In this document: one piece after another, positions 26,401 through 33,966 of the stretch
Layout of the letters: each line of letters starts with the position of its first letter
How positions within the stretch are numbered: position 1 is the stretch's first letter
DNA from: JAYWAM01 sp043782425
GTDB taxonomy: Bacteria > Pseudomonadota > Gammaproteobacteria > Burkholderiales > Usitatibacteraceae
DNA: 36,425 nt
Reading direction: 5' to 3'
NCBI GenBank assembly: GCA_043782425.1
Contig: JAYWAM010000206.1
Span: 1 to 36,425, forward strand
The notes under the pieces: model-generated
Told to the model about the DNA's origin: nothing
The model's input: only the letters and a program-made list of their open reading frames with translations
Databases searched by the model: none
Position numbers and translations under genes: made by a program

Positions 26401-28140
26401 GTCCTCGCTGGTGAGCACCGGCTGCATCACATCAAACCATTTGCCCGGATCTTGCGGGTCAATATCGAGCAGGTTGGGGCGCGGCCCGATAGAAATGCCG
26501 AGCGACATCACCAGTTCTTCGCGGATCGGATCGATGGGCGGATTGGTCACCTGTGCAAACAACTGCTTGAAATAGTGATAAAGCGTTTTGGGCTTGTCGG
26601 ACATCACCGCCAGCGCCGAATCGTTGCCCATCGAGCCGATGGGTTCCTCGCCGCTTTTTGCCATCGGTGAAAGAATAATCTTGAGGTCTTCCTGGGTGTA
26701 GCCGAAAGCCTGCTGGCGGTCCAGCAGCGCAACCTTGGAAGGCTCGGCAGGCGCAGGGTCGGGCAGATCGTCGAGGCGTATGCGGCCTTGCTTGATCCAT
26801 TCCTTATAGGGTTTTTCGGTCGCGAGATGACGCTTGAGTTCGGTATCGTCGATGATTTTGCCCTTGTCGAGATCGACCAAAAACATCTTGCCCGGCTGCA
26901 AGCGCCACTTTTTGACGATTTTGCTTTCAGGTATATCGAGCACCCCGGCTTCCGAGGCGAGCACCACCAGATCGTCGTCGGTGATGAGGTAGCGCGCCGG
27001 CCTGAGGCCGTTGCGATCCAGGGTGGCGCCGATCTGGCGGCCGTCGGTAAAGGCCATTGCGGCCGGGCCGTCCCACGGCTCCATCATGCCGGCGTGATAC
27101 TCGTAGAACGCGCGCCGGTCTTCGTCCATCAGTTTGTTGCCGCTCCACGCCTCGGGGATGAGCATCATCATGGCGTGGGCGAGGGGGTAGCCGCCCATGG
27201 TGAGCAGCTCGAGCGCGTTATCGAACGATGCCGAGTCGGACTGGCCGTCATAAATCAACGGCCAGATTTTGTGCAGGTCATCCTTCAGCACCGGCGAGGA
27301 AATGCCTTGCTGGCGCGCGCGTATCCAGTTCACATTGCCGCGCAACGTGTTGATTTCGCCATTGTGCGCAATCATGCGGAACGGGTGCGCCAGATCCCAG
27401 GTGGGAAAAGTGTTGGTCGAGAAACGCTGATGCACCAGCGCCAGCGCCGAAACCATGTGCGCATCCTGAAGATCGAGGTAATACTCGCCCACCTGTTCGG
27501 CCAGCAACATGCCCTTGTAAACGATGGTGCGTGTTGACATCGACGGCACATAAAATTCCTTGCCGTGACGCAAGTTGAGCGCTTGAATAGCGTGGCCGGA
27601 GCGCTTGCGGATGATGTAAAGCTTGCGCTCAAGATCGTCCTGCGCGATGTCTGTGTGACCGCGCGCAATGAACACTTGGCGCACGACGGGTTCGACGGCA
27701 ATAGCCGCTTTGGAAAGGCCGCGATTGTCGGTGGGCACATCGCGCCAGCCGAGCAGAAGCTGGCCCTCAGCCAGCACAGCGCGCTCGATTTCCTGCTCGC
27801 ACGCCATGCGCGACGCCGCCTCGCGTGGCAAAAACACCATGCCCACGCCATATTGGCCGACGGCGGGCAGCGTAATTTTCATTTGGCCGCAAGCGCGGCG
27901 CAGATGGGCGTCCGGAATCTGCAACAAAATTCCCGCGCCATCACCCAGCAAGGGGTCGTAACCGGTCGCGCCGCGATGGCTGAGGTTATTGAGAATCTTT
28001 AGCCCTTGCAGGATGATAGAGTGCGACTTGCTGCCCTTGATGTGAGCGATAAAGCCGACGCCGCAGGCATCATGCTCAAATTGGGGATCGTAGAGGCCTT
28101 GTTTGGTTGGCGATCGATCAAGTGGCGCGTTGGGTTGCAT
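23443..28140 (-). CDS. gltB: Glutamate synthase (NADPH) large subunit
   Basis: Alpha subunit that frees ammonia from glutamine and adds it to 2-oxoglutarate. The start at 28140 gives 1565 residues and has AAGGA nine bases upstream. Cys26 in FEHDACGVGF becomes the N-terminal nucleophile of the class II amidotransferase domain (about 26-430) after propeptide removal. A central domain, the FMN-binding synthase domain (about 830-1200, GKSNTGEGGEDP) and the 3Fe-4S cysteines of CIMMRKCHLNTCPVG (about 1155-1167) follow. A C-terminal glycine-rich beta-helix (about 1260-1490) ends the protein. Length and motifs are complete. Its partner gltD lies about 10.7 kb downstream beyond an accessory island that includes genes on the opposite strand. 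Confidence 0.97.
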   Translation of the reverse strand: MQPNAPLDRSPTKQGLYDPQFEHDACGVGFIAHIKGSKSHSIILQGLKILNNLSHRGATGYDPLLGDGAGILLQIPDAHLRRACGQMKITLPAVGQYGVGMVFLPREAASRMACEQEIERAVLAEGQLLLGWRDVPTDNRGLSKAAIAVEPVVRQVFIARGHTDIAQDDLERKLYIIRKRSGHAIQALNLRHGKEFYVPSMSTRTIVYKGMLLAEQVGEYYLDLQDAHMVSALALVHQRFSTNTFPTWDLAHPFRMIAHNGEINTLRGNVNWIRARQQGISSPVLKDDLHKIWPLIYDGQSDSASFDNALELLTMGGYPLAHAMMMLIPEAWSGNKLMDEDRRAFYEYHAGMMEPWDGPAAMAFTDGRQIGATLDRNGLRPARYLITDDDLVVLASEAGVLDIPESKIVKKWRLQPGKMFLVDLDKGKIIDDTELKRHLATEKPYKEWIKQGRIRLDDLPDPAPAEPSKVALLDRQQAFGYTQEDLKIILSPMAKSGEEPIGSMGNDSALAVMSDKPKTLYHYFKQLFAQVTNPPIDPIREELVMSLGISIGPRPNLLDIDPQDPGKWFDVMQPVLTSEDMEKIRHADLFTGGEFRAKELDITYPAAWSAEGMEAAIASLCAHAVDAIHLDYNILILSDRKLDRERVPIPALLAVGAIHQHLVKKGLRTSTGLIVETGSAREVHHFALLSGYGAAAVHPYLALETLANMQDYIPDVAPKDAQKRYIKAISKGLLKVMSKMGISTYQSYVGAQIFEAVGLSSEFVNKYFTGTPSNVEGIGIAEVAEETLRLHRSAFGEDPVLRTQLDAGGEYAYRTRGEEHMWTPDSIAKLQHATRTNNATTYKEYARLINDQDKRLMTLRGLFDIKPLAAPIPIEEVEPAREIVKRFATGAMSLGSISTEAHATLAIAMNRIGGKSNTGEGGEDPLRFIPIQKEGESLKSRLGASIMADIPLKVGDSLRSKIKQVASGRFGVTTEYLNSADQIQIKMAQGAKPGEGGQLPGHKVSEYIARLRFSVPGVGLISPPPHHDIYSIEDLAQLIHDLKNANSRASISVKLVSEVGVGTVAAGVAKAKADHVTIAGHDGGTGASPLSSVKHAGSPWELGLAETQQTLVLNRLRGRIAVQVDGQMKTGRDVLIGALLGADEFGFATAPLVVEGCIMMRKCHLNTCPVGVATQDPELRKKFTGQPEHVVNYFFFVAEEVREYMAHMGVHNFNDLIGRADLLDMKRGIAHWKAKGLDFSKVFYLPRMPVEVARFHCETQDHGLAGALDHALIKQAQPALEKKQKVTIKTAIRNVNRTVGAMLSGEVAKRYGHSGLPEDTIHVQLSGTAGQSFGAFLAKGITLDLTGQANDYVGKGLSGGRIIVKPDPAFRGDPLENIIIGNTVMYGAIAGEAYFRGVGGERFCVRNSGATAVIEGVGDHGCEYMTGGTVVVLGQTGRNFAAGMSGGVAYVLDEDGLFEQRCNLAMVELEPLPEEDAALDVTEKGELSSHGKVDVKHLGLEDEALLKRLIESHANHTGSERAQTILANWMLWSRKFVKVMPIEYRRALAEMAAKKMPDTHRQRAA

Positions 28141-28181
28141 GGCGTAAAATCCTTTTATCCTGAATTTTTGGCAAACAGTCA

Positions 28182-28210
28182 ATGATAACGCCGCTTTTTG
28201 CGCACTGCAA
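28182..28210 (-). promoter_or_regulatory. Sigma70-type promoter of gltB
   Basis: On the minus strand, TTGCAG at 28205-28210 is separated by exactly 17 bases from TATCAT at 28182-28187. The -10 box lies about 42 bases before the chosen gltB start codon, which fits a normal leader with its Shine-Dalgarno. Confidence 0.65.
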
Positions 28211-28403
28211 TAATTTCGTGGTTTTTTTGCGGCAGATCCGCGCTACGCCTAGCCTGTCTCATTCTGTATAGAGTGGTCTAGCCTCGCGGCAATATCGGGT
28301 CTGGCAGGGCGCCGAGGAACAGGGTAACCTTGCCACAAGCCTAAAGAGCAAAAAAATACTTGCAACAAACTGAAAGTTGCGCTTTAATAAAACCCTGTAA
28401 GCT

Positions 28404-28409
28404 TATAAT
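28404..28409 (+). promoter_or_regulatory. Candidate -10 box for the Ig-like lipoprotein gene
   Basis: A perfect TATAAT lies 58 bases before the preferred GTG start. The best -35 candidates, TTGCGC at 28377-28382 or TTTAAT, have a spacing of 21 or 15 bases. The promoter is therefore only partly supported. Confidence 0.4.
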
Positions 28410-28466
28410 TTTTGGAGATAATCGCCTTTGAGCCTGCTCTCCAAGCCTTTCGAAAGGAATACAACC

Positions 28467-29855
28467 GTGCGAATTCAATTGCTCCGTAGGATAGCGGTAA
28501 AGGCAGGCCTAATCAGCGCCAGCCTCTTGATTGCTGCAACGCTGACCTCGTGCGGTGGCGGTGGGACGAGCGCTTCCACCATTGCCTCCGGCCCTCTTCT
28601 GGTGATTCCAGCAAGCGCGGAACTGTTTCCAGGCGTTCCGGTCACTTTCACAGTTAGCGGCGGCACACCGGGTTATGTGCTTGCTTCCAGCAATACGACG
28701 GTGCTTCCTCTCGGTTCCGTCCAAGTTAGTGGAAACAGCTTCACGCTAGTCGCAAATGACGTAGCTGTTGATACAGACGTTACAATCACCGTGCGGGACA
28801 CGACCAACGCCACTATCTCAACAACCGCCCACGTCAGGGTTGCGGTTTTGAATAATCAGACTACGCTCACTCCTCTCGCACCGTTAGCTCCAGGTTGTGG
28901 CACGAATACCGTTTGCACCGGCGGTGATGCCAATGTTACCGTTACAGCATTACGCAACGGCATAAAGCTGGTCAACCGACCAATTTTGTATACGGTCATC
29001 CAGGGGCAATTCCAGTTTGTCACGCCCAACTCGCTCTCGCTGGTGAACTCGATCACCATCAATACCGATGAAAATGGCCTCGCAACAGTAAAACTGGCCG
29101 TGGCCCGAGACGTGCCAACCCAGGTCGCCACGTTGACAACGACCGACACCACCTCTGGGCTGGTGAGATATTTCAACTTCAATATTGTTCAACAAACCAA
29201 TGGCGTGGGTATTCTGTCTTCGTTACCTAGCGGTAATACCACCTTCACGGGGCCAGATGGGCTAGTCGGCGGCTTTTCCCCTGGTACGGCAGACGGGCAG
29301 TGCCCTATTGGTGATGTCGATTATTACATCTTCGGCGGCACACCTCCCTATCGTATTGCGTCTCCGCTGCCCAGCCTGGTTTTAGTTGCTGCCCCCGGTT
29401 TACCCTTTGCAGCGGAAACTACATTAACGATCAATGGAGGACACATAGTCGCGCGAATCTTTGGCTGCGGTCAAACCCAGCTTATTGTCACCGATGCAAC
29501 CAATAGAACGATTGAGACTTCTCAGGTTATTGGCGTAAAAGGTAAGGATGCAACTGTGACGCCGCCGACGCCGACGCCGACTCTGACTGTTTCGCCGAAT
29601 ACAGGCTGTATTTCAGACACCGGAGGTACAAATTCGTTGACGGTAACAGTGACCGGAGGAACTGCCACAAAAAACCTGACCACCACCAGCACCAAGGTGA
29701 CCATATCGCCGAGCAGCGGCACAGGAACCTTTACCTCGACACTAACCGCAGCAGGTACTGCTTCTCCAGCTAGCGGGGAGGCTGTTGTTGTCAATGTAAG
29801 CGACGGTACTACTACTGTTCCAGTGAACGTGACGCGCAAGGCCACCTGCCCGTAG
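28467..29855 (+). CDS. Lipoprotein with Ig-like repeats, function unknown
   Basis: The GTG at 28467 has AAAGGA eight bases upstream and gives 462 residues. A TTG 39 bases earlier is less likely. The signal peptide ends in the lipobox LTSC followed by a run of glycines, so it is probably an anchored outer-membrane lipoprotein. The rest is threonine- and valine-rich with bacterial Ig-like (Big) segments: VSGGTPGYVL near the start, an invasin-like NTDENGLATVKLAVA block, FGGTPPYRI in the middle and a proline-threonine linker TPPTPTPT before a last domain. Pairs of cysteines (PGCGTNTVC) may form disulfides. No enzymatic motif was found. A strong terminator follows. It lies upstream of polysaccharide genes on the same strand, but the terminator argues against one operon. 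Confidence 0.82.
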   Translation: MRIQLLRRIAVKAGLISASLLIAATLTSCGGGGTSASTIASGPLLVIPASAELFPGVPVTFTVSGGTPGYVLASSNTTVLPLGSVQVSGNSFTLVANDVAVDTDVTITVRDTTNATISTTAHVRVAVLNNQTTLTPLAPLAPGCGTNTVCTGGDANVTVTALRNGIKLVNRPILYTVIQGQFQFVTPNSLSLVNSITINTDENGLATVKLAVARDVPTQVATLTTTDTTSGLVRYFNFNIVQQTNGVGILSSLPSGNTTFTGPDGLVGGFSPGTADGQCPIGDVDYYIFGGTPPYRIASPLPSLVLVAAPGLPFAAETTLTINGGHIVARIFGCGQTQLIVTDATNRTIETSQVIGVKGKDATVTPPTPTPTLTVSPNTGCISDTGGTNSLTVTVTGGTATKNLTTTSTKVTISPSSGTGTFTSTLTAAGTASPASGEAVVVNVSDGTTTVPVNVTRKATCP

Positions 29856-29873
29856 TTCGCTAACTGCTTCGAT

Positions 29874-29909
29874 AAAACGGGCATCTTGACTAGATGCCCG
29901 TTTTGTTTC
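29874..29909 (+). terminator. Strong rho-independent terminator after the Ig-like lipoprotein
   Basis: AAAACGGGCATCT at 29874-29886 pairs perfectly with AGATGCCCGTTTT at 29892-29904 across a five-base loop. TTTTGTTT completes it. It begins about 20 bases after the stop codon. Confidence 0.92.
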
Positions 29910-30008
29910 TAGCCCTTCTGCGGACAGCGTTTTTTTGTTCCGCACCCAATTCGAGTAGAAATAATGTCGATAGTTGAGTAGTGTTCCTAAACTATCCAGA
30001 AACAAATA

Positions 30009-30980
30009 GTGCAGCCCCCCCTGTCTACTCCCTTAGCCATCGCCATTGCCTTTCTTGGTGCCCTAGTCCTACTGGCCTTATCAACGTATCTCCGGTTGGG
30101 TTCAATGCTGCTGGATCACCCCAACGCGCGCTCGCTGCATACGCATCCCCGCCGCAAAGTAGGTGGGCTGGCGATGATGGTCGTGGCCCTCGCTTTGGCG
30201 CTGTGGCTGGATGTCCCCTCTATGGTGATTATTGCCGCCGCTTTCTTGACCGTGATCTCTGCCATCGACGATGTGCGCAGTCTTCCCGCTCTGGTCCGGC
30301 TGGTGAGCCATGTGGGAGCGGCGTGCGTGGTGATTATCGCGATTCCCAATGAAAATATTTTTTTGTCTCTACTCGCCGTTGCAGCCATCGCCTGGATGAG
30401 CAACCTCTACAACTTCATGGATGGCGCAGACGGACTTGCAGGCGGCATGACGGTAATTGGCTTTGGCGCGCTGGCGCTGGGGGCGAATTTTGCAGGATCA
30501 ACGGACCTTGCTGTGTGGTGCGCGGCTATCAGCGCGGCGGCGCTGGCGTTTCTGTGTTTCAACTTTCCTCCGTCAAAAGTGTTTATGGGAGACGCGGGCT
30601 CGGTGCCCTTGGGTTTTCTTGCAGCAGCCTTGGGCTATGTCGGATTTGCCCAGGAAGTATGGCCCTTCTGGTATCCGGCTTTGGTTTTTGCGCCGTTTAT
30701 CTACGATGCTTCACTCACTCTGCTCAAGCGGCTATTTCGTGGCGAGCCACCTTGGATCGCGCATCGCGAGCATCTATACCAAAGATTGATTCTGTCGGGT
30801 TGGAGTCATCGCAAGCTGTGCCTGGTGGCGTATGCCTTGATGTTTGCTGTCAGCGGCGGCGCATTTGCCGCACTAAAGCAAGCGCTTGTAGTGCAAGTGG
30901 TTATAATCACAGTTGTCGTTTTAGGATTGGGCGGGATTTTTTGGGTGGCTGAGTGCTATTTGCGCTTTGTTGCCCGATGA
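30009..30980 (+). CDS. Polyprenyl-phosphate sugar-1-phosphate transferase (WecA/WbpL-like)
   Basis: Multi-spanning inner-membrane enzyme of 323 residues that moves a sugar-1-phosphate, usually an N-acetyl-aminosugar, from a UDP-sugar to undecaprenyl phosphate. This is the first step of O-antigen or exopolysaccharide repeat synthesis. Family motifs are DHPNARS at 36-42, DD at 87-88, NLYNFMDGADGLAGG at 132-146, FMGDAGS at 192-198 and the C-terminal sugar-recognition motif HREHLYQR at 252-259. About ten hydrophobic segments are visible. The start is GTG with no strong Shine-Dalgarno, so the N-terminus is uncertain. The HREHLYQR motif and the CapD/WbpM-like gene that follows suggest a WbpL-type role over WecA; the exact sugar is inferred. 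Confidence 0.88.
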   Translation: MQPPLSTPLAIAIAFLGALVLLALSTYLRLGSMLLDHPNARSLHTHPRRKVGGLAMMVVALALALWLDVPSMVIIAAAFLTVISAIDDVRSLPALVRLVSHVGAACVVIIAIPNENIFLSLLAVAAIAWMSNLYNFMDGADGLAGGMTVIGFGALALGANFAGSTDLAVWCAAISAAALAFLCFNFPPSKVFMGDAGSVPLGFLAAALGYVGFAQEVWPFWYPALVFAPFIYDASLTLLKRLFRGEPPWIAHREHLYQRLILSGWSHRKLCLVAYALMFAVSGGAFAALKQALVVQVVIITVVVLGLGGIFWVAECYLRFVAR

Positions 30981-31011
30981 TTCTAGAACAAAAGAGACAT
31001 ATAACAACTAT

Positions 31012-31122
31012 GGAATCTCAGAACAAGTGTCTTCCCCGCGAAAACGGGGATCCATTTTCTGTTGTAAAAAATGGATTCCCGCTTTCGCGGGAATGACAAA
31101 TCAAGACTTGTTCAGAGATTCC
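31012..31122. repeat. 111-bp near-perfect palindrome, MITE-like
   Basis: The 17-base arms GGAATCTCAGAACAAGT (31012-31028) and ACTTGTTCAGAGATTCC (31106-31122) are inverted with one mismatch. An inner arm pair (CCCCGCGAAAACGGGG with AATGGATTCCCGC and following bases) continues the stem, leaving a loop of about ten bases. It has no coding capacity. The core TCATTCCCGCGAAAGCGGGAATCCA is a widespread type of proteobacterial intergenic repeat. A shorter relative lies at 33420-33500. Confidence 0.85.
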
Positions 31123-31152
31123 TTAGGTTAAATTAACAATATTGATGCCGGA

Positions 31153-31221
31153 TGTAGGAGCGGGCTTGCCCGCGATGAATTGGAGTTGGTTTTCGCGGGC
31201 AAGTCCGCTCCTACATTTTTT
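31153..31221. repeat. REP-like inverted pair, possibly also a terminator
   Basis: TGTAGGAGCGGGCTTGCCCGCGA at 31153-31175 is inverted, with one mismatch, at 31193-31215 across a 17-base loop. A run of seven T follows. The arm is of the same type as the classic Pseudomonas REP sequence. With the T run it could end transcription from the transferase gene before the dehydratase gene. Confidence 0.85.
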
Positions 31222-31297
31222 TGTTTGCATCGGAATAACAACAATATAAGATCGGCGCGCAGGGCCAACAACAACGGAAAATGTCCTGGGATAAACC

Positions 31298-33172
31298 ATG
31301 AAAACATTCAACCTTAATGCCAATGCATGCCTTGCCTACTTTCACGACAATGTAGCGCTGGTCACGAGCTGGGTTATGGCGTATTTTTTGCTGCGTTTCC
31401 CAGGTGGGGATGCAGATTCACTCATTTTTCTCGCTTGGGCGCTGGCGCTCGCTTTAGTGTCACAAGGCGTGCTCAATGCAGTGTTAGGGGTGTATCAGGG
31501 GATCTGGCGCTATACCAGTTTGCCCGACGTGCAGCGCATTGTTGCAAGCGTCGTCGCTGGTAGCGGTGTCATGGGCCTCGCGCTGGTGTTCACCCCCATT
31601 ACATCGCTGACCATTGCGCATTTCATTATTCAGCCGCTGATACTGATTTTCCTGATGTCCGGCAGCCGCATCGGCTATCGCTCATGGAAGGAATACACGC
31701 TTTACGGAAAGAATGGCCTGGAAGGCACGCCGGTCATCATACTAGGCGCAGGCGATGCTGCGGTGGGACTAGTCAAAGAGTTGTCGCGCAGCCAGGAGTG
31801 GCGCGTGGTGGCGCTGCTGGATGATGACGCGCACAAGCGTAATCGCGTTCTGCAAGGGGTGCGCGTTCTGGGTAAATTGAATGAGCTGCCACGGGTCGCG
31901 CTACGCCTCAAGGTGCGCCATGCCATCGTCGCCATGCCTTCTGTGCCCTATCGCGTGCGGCGTCGTGTGGTGGAGCTGTGCAAGAAGGCGGGCGTGACCG
32001 CCATGACGGTGCCGACTTTCAATCAGATGACGTCAGCCAAAAGCACGCAACCCAAGATACGCAAAGTCGCCGTCGAAGATTTGATGAAGCGCGAATCGAT
32101 TACGTTGGACGATGCCGGCTTACACGATTTGCTTTCCAGCAAGGTGGTGATGGTGACGGGTGCGGGCGGCTCCATTGGGTCCGAGCTTTGCCTACAGATC
32201 GCCGCCTATCAGCCCAGCATGCTGGTGCTGTTTGAGCAAAATGAGTTCGCCATGTATCGCGTCGAACAAATCCTGCGCGACAGCTTTCCGGAGATGCCGG
32301 TTGCCAATTCCATAGGCGATATTAAAAATGCGCTGCGCGTCAACCAGGTGATGCATCAATATTCTCCTGCTGTGGTGTTTCATGCCGCAGCCTATAAGCA
32401 CGTCCCCTTGATGGAGGAGGCTAACGCGTGGGAAGCGGTGCAAAACAATGTCTTGGGCACCTACATAGTGGCGCGCGCCGCCATCGATTACGGCGTCAAG
32501 AAATTTGTTTTTATTTCGACTGACAAGGCCGTCAACCCCACCAACGTCATGGGCGCCACCAAGCGCCTCGCTGAAATGATTTGCCAGGCGCTACAACAGA
32601 CCGCCTCGGCGCCGCGTTTCGAGATGGTTCGTTTTGGCAATGTTCTGGGCAGCGCCGGCAGTGTCATCCCCAAGTTCGCCGAACAGATCGAGCGCGGCGG
32701 CCCGGTGACAGTCACTCACCCCGACATGGTGCGTTACTTCATGTCGATTCCGGAAGCGGCGCAATTGGTGTTGCAGGCAGGTTGCATGGGGCTAGGCGGC
32801 GAAATATTTGTCCTCGACATGGGCGAGCCGGTGCGCATCCTCGATCTTGCCAACGACATGATCCGCTTGTCGGAAGGCTCCGAAAGCGATGTGAAAATTG
32901 TCTATACCGGCCTGCGTCCGGGTGAAAAACTCTTTGAGGAACTGCTATCTGATGACGAGCACACGCGGCCCACGCCACACCCCAAGTTGCGCATTGCCAA
33001 AGCGCGCGAAGTGGACAACGACTGGCTCAACGGTTTATTAAAGTGGCTAAGCCAGGAGCGCATGCCGGACGATATTGAGGTGCGACGCGACCTGAAACGC
33101 TGGGTGCCGGAGTACGTGTCTACCGCGCGGCCAAAACTCAAGTCTGTCGCATCAGGTCAAAAAACCGCCTGA
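31298..33172 (+). CDS. UDP-sugar 4,6-dehydratase, WbpM/CapD/FlaA1-like membrane form
   Basis: Membrane-anchored nucleotide-sugar dehydratase of 624 residues. The N-terminal third has four hydrophobic segments (about 15-125) and a Rossmann-like domain with ILGAGDAAVGL near 148-158. The catalytic short-chain dehydrogenase domain begins with the NAD motif VTGAGGSIGSE at 286-296. The active-site block STDKAVNPTNVMGATKR at 407-423 has Ser407, Met418 and Lys422. The Met in place of the usual Tyr is normal for WbpM-type enzymes. Relatives turn UDP-GlcNAc into the 4-keto-6-deoxy sugar for O-antigen, capsule or glycoprotein synthesis. Together with the transferase gene before it, it suggests the end of a polysaccharide cluster, of which no other genes are in the window. 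Confidence 0.9.
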   Translation: MKTFNLNANACLAYFHDNVALVTSWVMAYFLLRFPGGDADSLIFLAWALALALVSQGVLNAVLGVYQGIWRYTSLPDVQRIVASVVAGSGVMGLALVFTPITSLTIAHFIIQPLILIFLMSGSRIGYRSWKEYTLYGKNGLEGTPVIILGAGDAAVGLVKELSRSQEWRVVALLDDDAHKRNRVLQGVRVLGKLNELPRVALRLKVRHAIVAMPSVPYRVRRRVVELCKKAGVTAMTVPTFNQMTSAKSTQPKIRKVAVEDLMKRESITLDDAGLHDLLSSKVVMVTGAGGSIGSELCLQIAAYQPSMLVLFEQNEFAMYRVEQILRDSFPEMPVANSIGDIKNALRVNQVMHQYSPAVVFHAAAYKHVPLMEEANAWEAVQNNVLGTYIVARAAIDYGVKKFVFISTDKAVNPTNVMGATKRLAEMICQALQQTASAPRFEMVRFGNVLGSAGSVIPKFAEQIERGGPVTVTHPDMVRYFMSIPEAAQLVLQAGCMGLGGEIFVLDMGEPVRILDLANDMIRLSEGSESDVKIVYTGLRPGEKLFEELLSDDEHTRPTPHPKLRIAKAREVDNDWLNGLLKWLSQERMPDDIEVRRDLKRWVPEYVSTARPKLKSVASGQKTA

Positions 33173-33188
33173 AGGCGCATATCAAAAT

Positions 33189-33265
33189 TGGCGCGCCCAA
33201 GAGGATTCGAACCTCTGACCTTTGGTTTCGGAAACCAACACTCTATCCAACTGAGCTATGGGCGC
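33189..33265 (-). tRNA. tRNA-Arg(CCG)
   Basis: The minus strand starts GCGCCCATAGCTCAGTTGGA and ends TTGGGCGCGCCA with encoded CCA. The anticodon stem TTGGT/ACCAA encloses the loop TTCCGAA, giving anticodon CCG for CGG codons. D arm, T arm (GGTTCGAATCC) and the length of 77 bases fit. It is convergent with the dehydratase gene, whose stop lies 16 bases away. Confidence 0.95.
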
Positions 33266-33419
33266 GGATGAGTTTAGAAGCTAGGCGCGAAGTCTAGCCT
33301 TTTTGCTCCATAGCGTCCAGACGACGCTCGAATTGCCTACATCGAAAATGTAAGTGAAATGGATTCGTTGCTTCATCCGAAAAAAATCGAAATAGCACTC
33401 GGGTATGAGGCATGAAGAA

Positions 33420-33500
33420 AATCTCTGAGCAAGACTTAATTTGTCATTCCCGCCCCCGCACAAGCATGCAAGGGCGGGGAGGACGCTTGCTCAGAGGTTC
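33420..33500. repeat. Short relative of the 111-bp palindrome
   Basis: The arms AATCTCTGAGCAAG (33420-33433) and CTTGCTCAGAGGTTC (33486-33500) are inverted with one mismatch. The left half AGACTTAATTTGTCATTCCC matches the complement of the copy at 31012-31122 almost base for base. The inner part is shortened and GC-rich (CCCGCCC with GGGCGGG). Confidence 0.8.
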
Positions 33501-33508
33501 ACCAGGGA

Positions 33509-33835
33509 CTATGACTTCTTCTTCAGACACTCGGACATGAACGCCTTGCGCTCGTCGCCCTTCTTGCCGGTGGCTTCCTTGTTGCAGGTCTTCATTTTTT
33601 CCTGCTGCGTGGTTTTTGCGGATTTTTCTTCTGCGGCCTTGCTGGAGAGGCAATCCTTCATGAACGCCTTGCGTTCAGCGCCCTTTTTGTCGCCCGCTTC
33701 GGCATTGCAGGTTTTCATTTTGCTCTGCTGTGGCGTTGCCTTCATGTCCGGCGCAGCAGCAGCGTGCGAAGCGGCGAAGGCGGATGAGGTTGCAAAAGCG
33801 AAACAGACACCAACTGCCAATACGATTTTCTTCAT
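33509..33835 (-). CDS. PsiF-repeat protein, secreted
   Basis: Protein of 108 residues. The start at 33835 has GGGAG eight bases upstream and begins the signal peptide MKKIVLAVGVCFAFATSSAFA; a longer frame to 33919 lacks this support. The mature part carries two tandem PsiF repeats, KMKTCNAEAGDKKGAERK and KMKTCNKEATGKKGDERK, each ending in AFM plus a conserved Cys (DCLS, ECLK). The paired cysteines suggest disulfides in the periplasm. PsiF of E. coli is induced by phosphate starvation, but the biochemical role of the family is not known, and no Pho box was recognised upstream. It is flanked by a palindromic repeat and by ptsI, with no evident operon. Confidence 0.88.
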   Translation of the reverse strand: MKKIVLAVGVCFAFATSSAFAASHAAAAPDMKATPQQSKMKTCNAEAGDKKGAERKAFMKDCLSSKAAEEKSAKTTQQEKMKTCNKEATGKKGDERKAFMSECLKKKS

Positions 33836-33966
33836 GATGCGTACTCCCCGAGATTGAAAAATACCTGGCATCGCGAAGCGGTGTTGTTTCATCCTTCCGC
33901 AATCCGGGCATCGGCACAACGGCCTGGGATTGGCCCAGGTTGACCCGCCGCGTAGCTGCCTTGCAT

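Larger units (their letters stand above)
28141..28466. other. Divergent promoter region between gltB and the Ig-like lipoprotein
   Basis: No gene was found in these 326 bases. They include the gltB promoter (28182-28210) and a perfect TATAAT facing the lipoprotein gene (28404-28409). The part between is unassigned. Confidence 0.5.
30981..31297. other. Repeat-filled gap between the two polysaccharide genes
   Basis: No gene was seen in these 317 bases. Most of the segment is taken up by the 111-bp palindrome and the REP-like hairpin listed separately. Confidence 0.7.
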
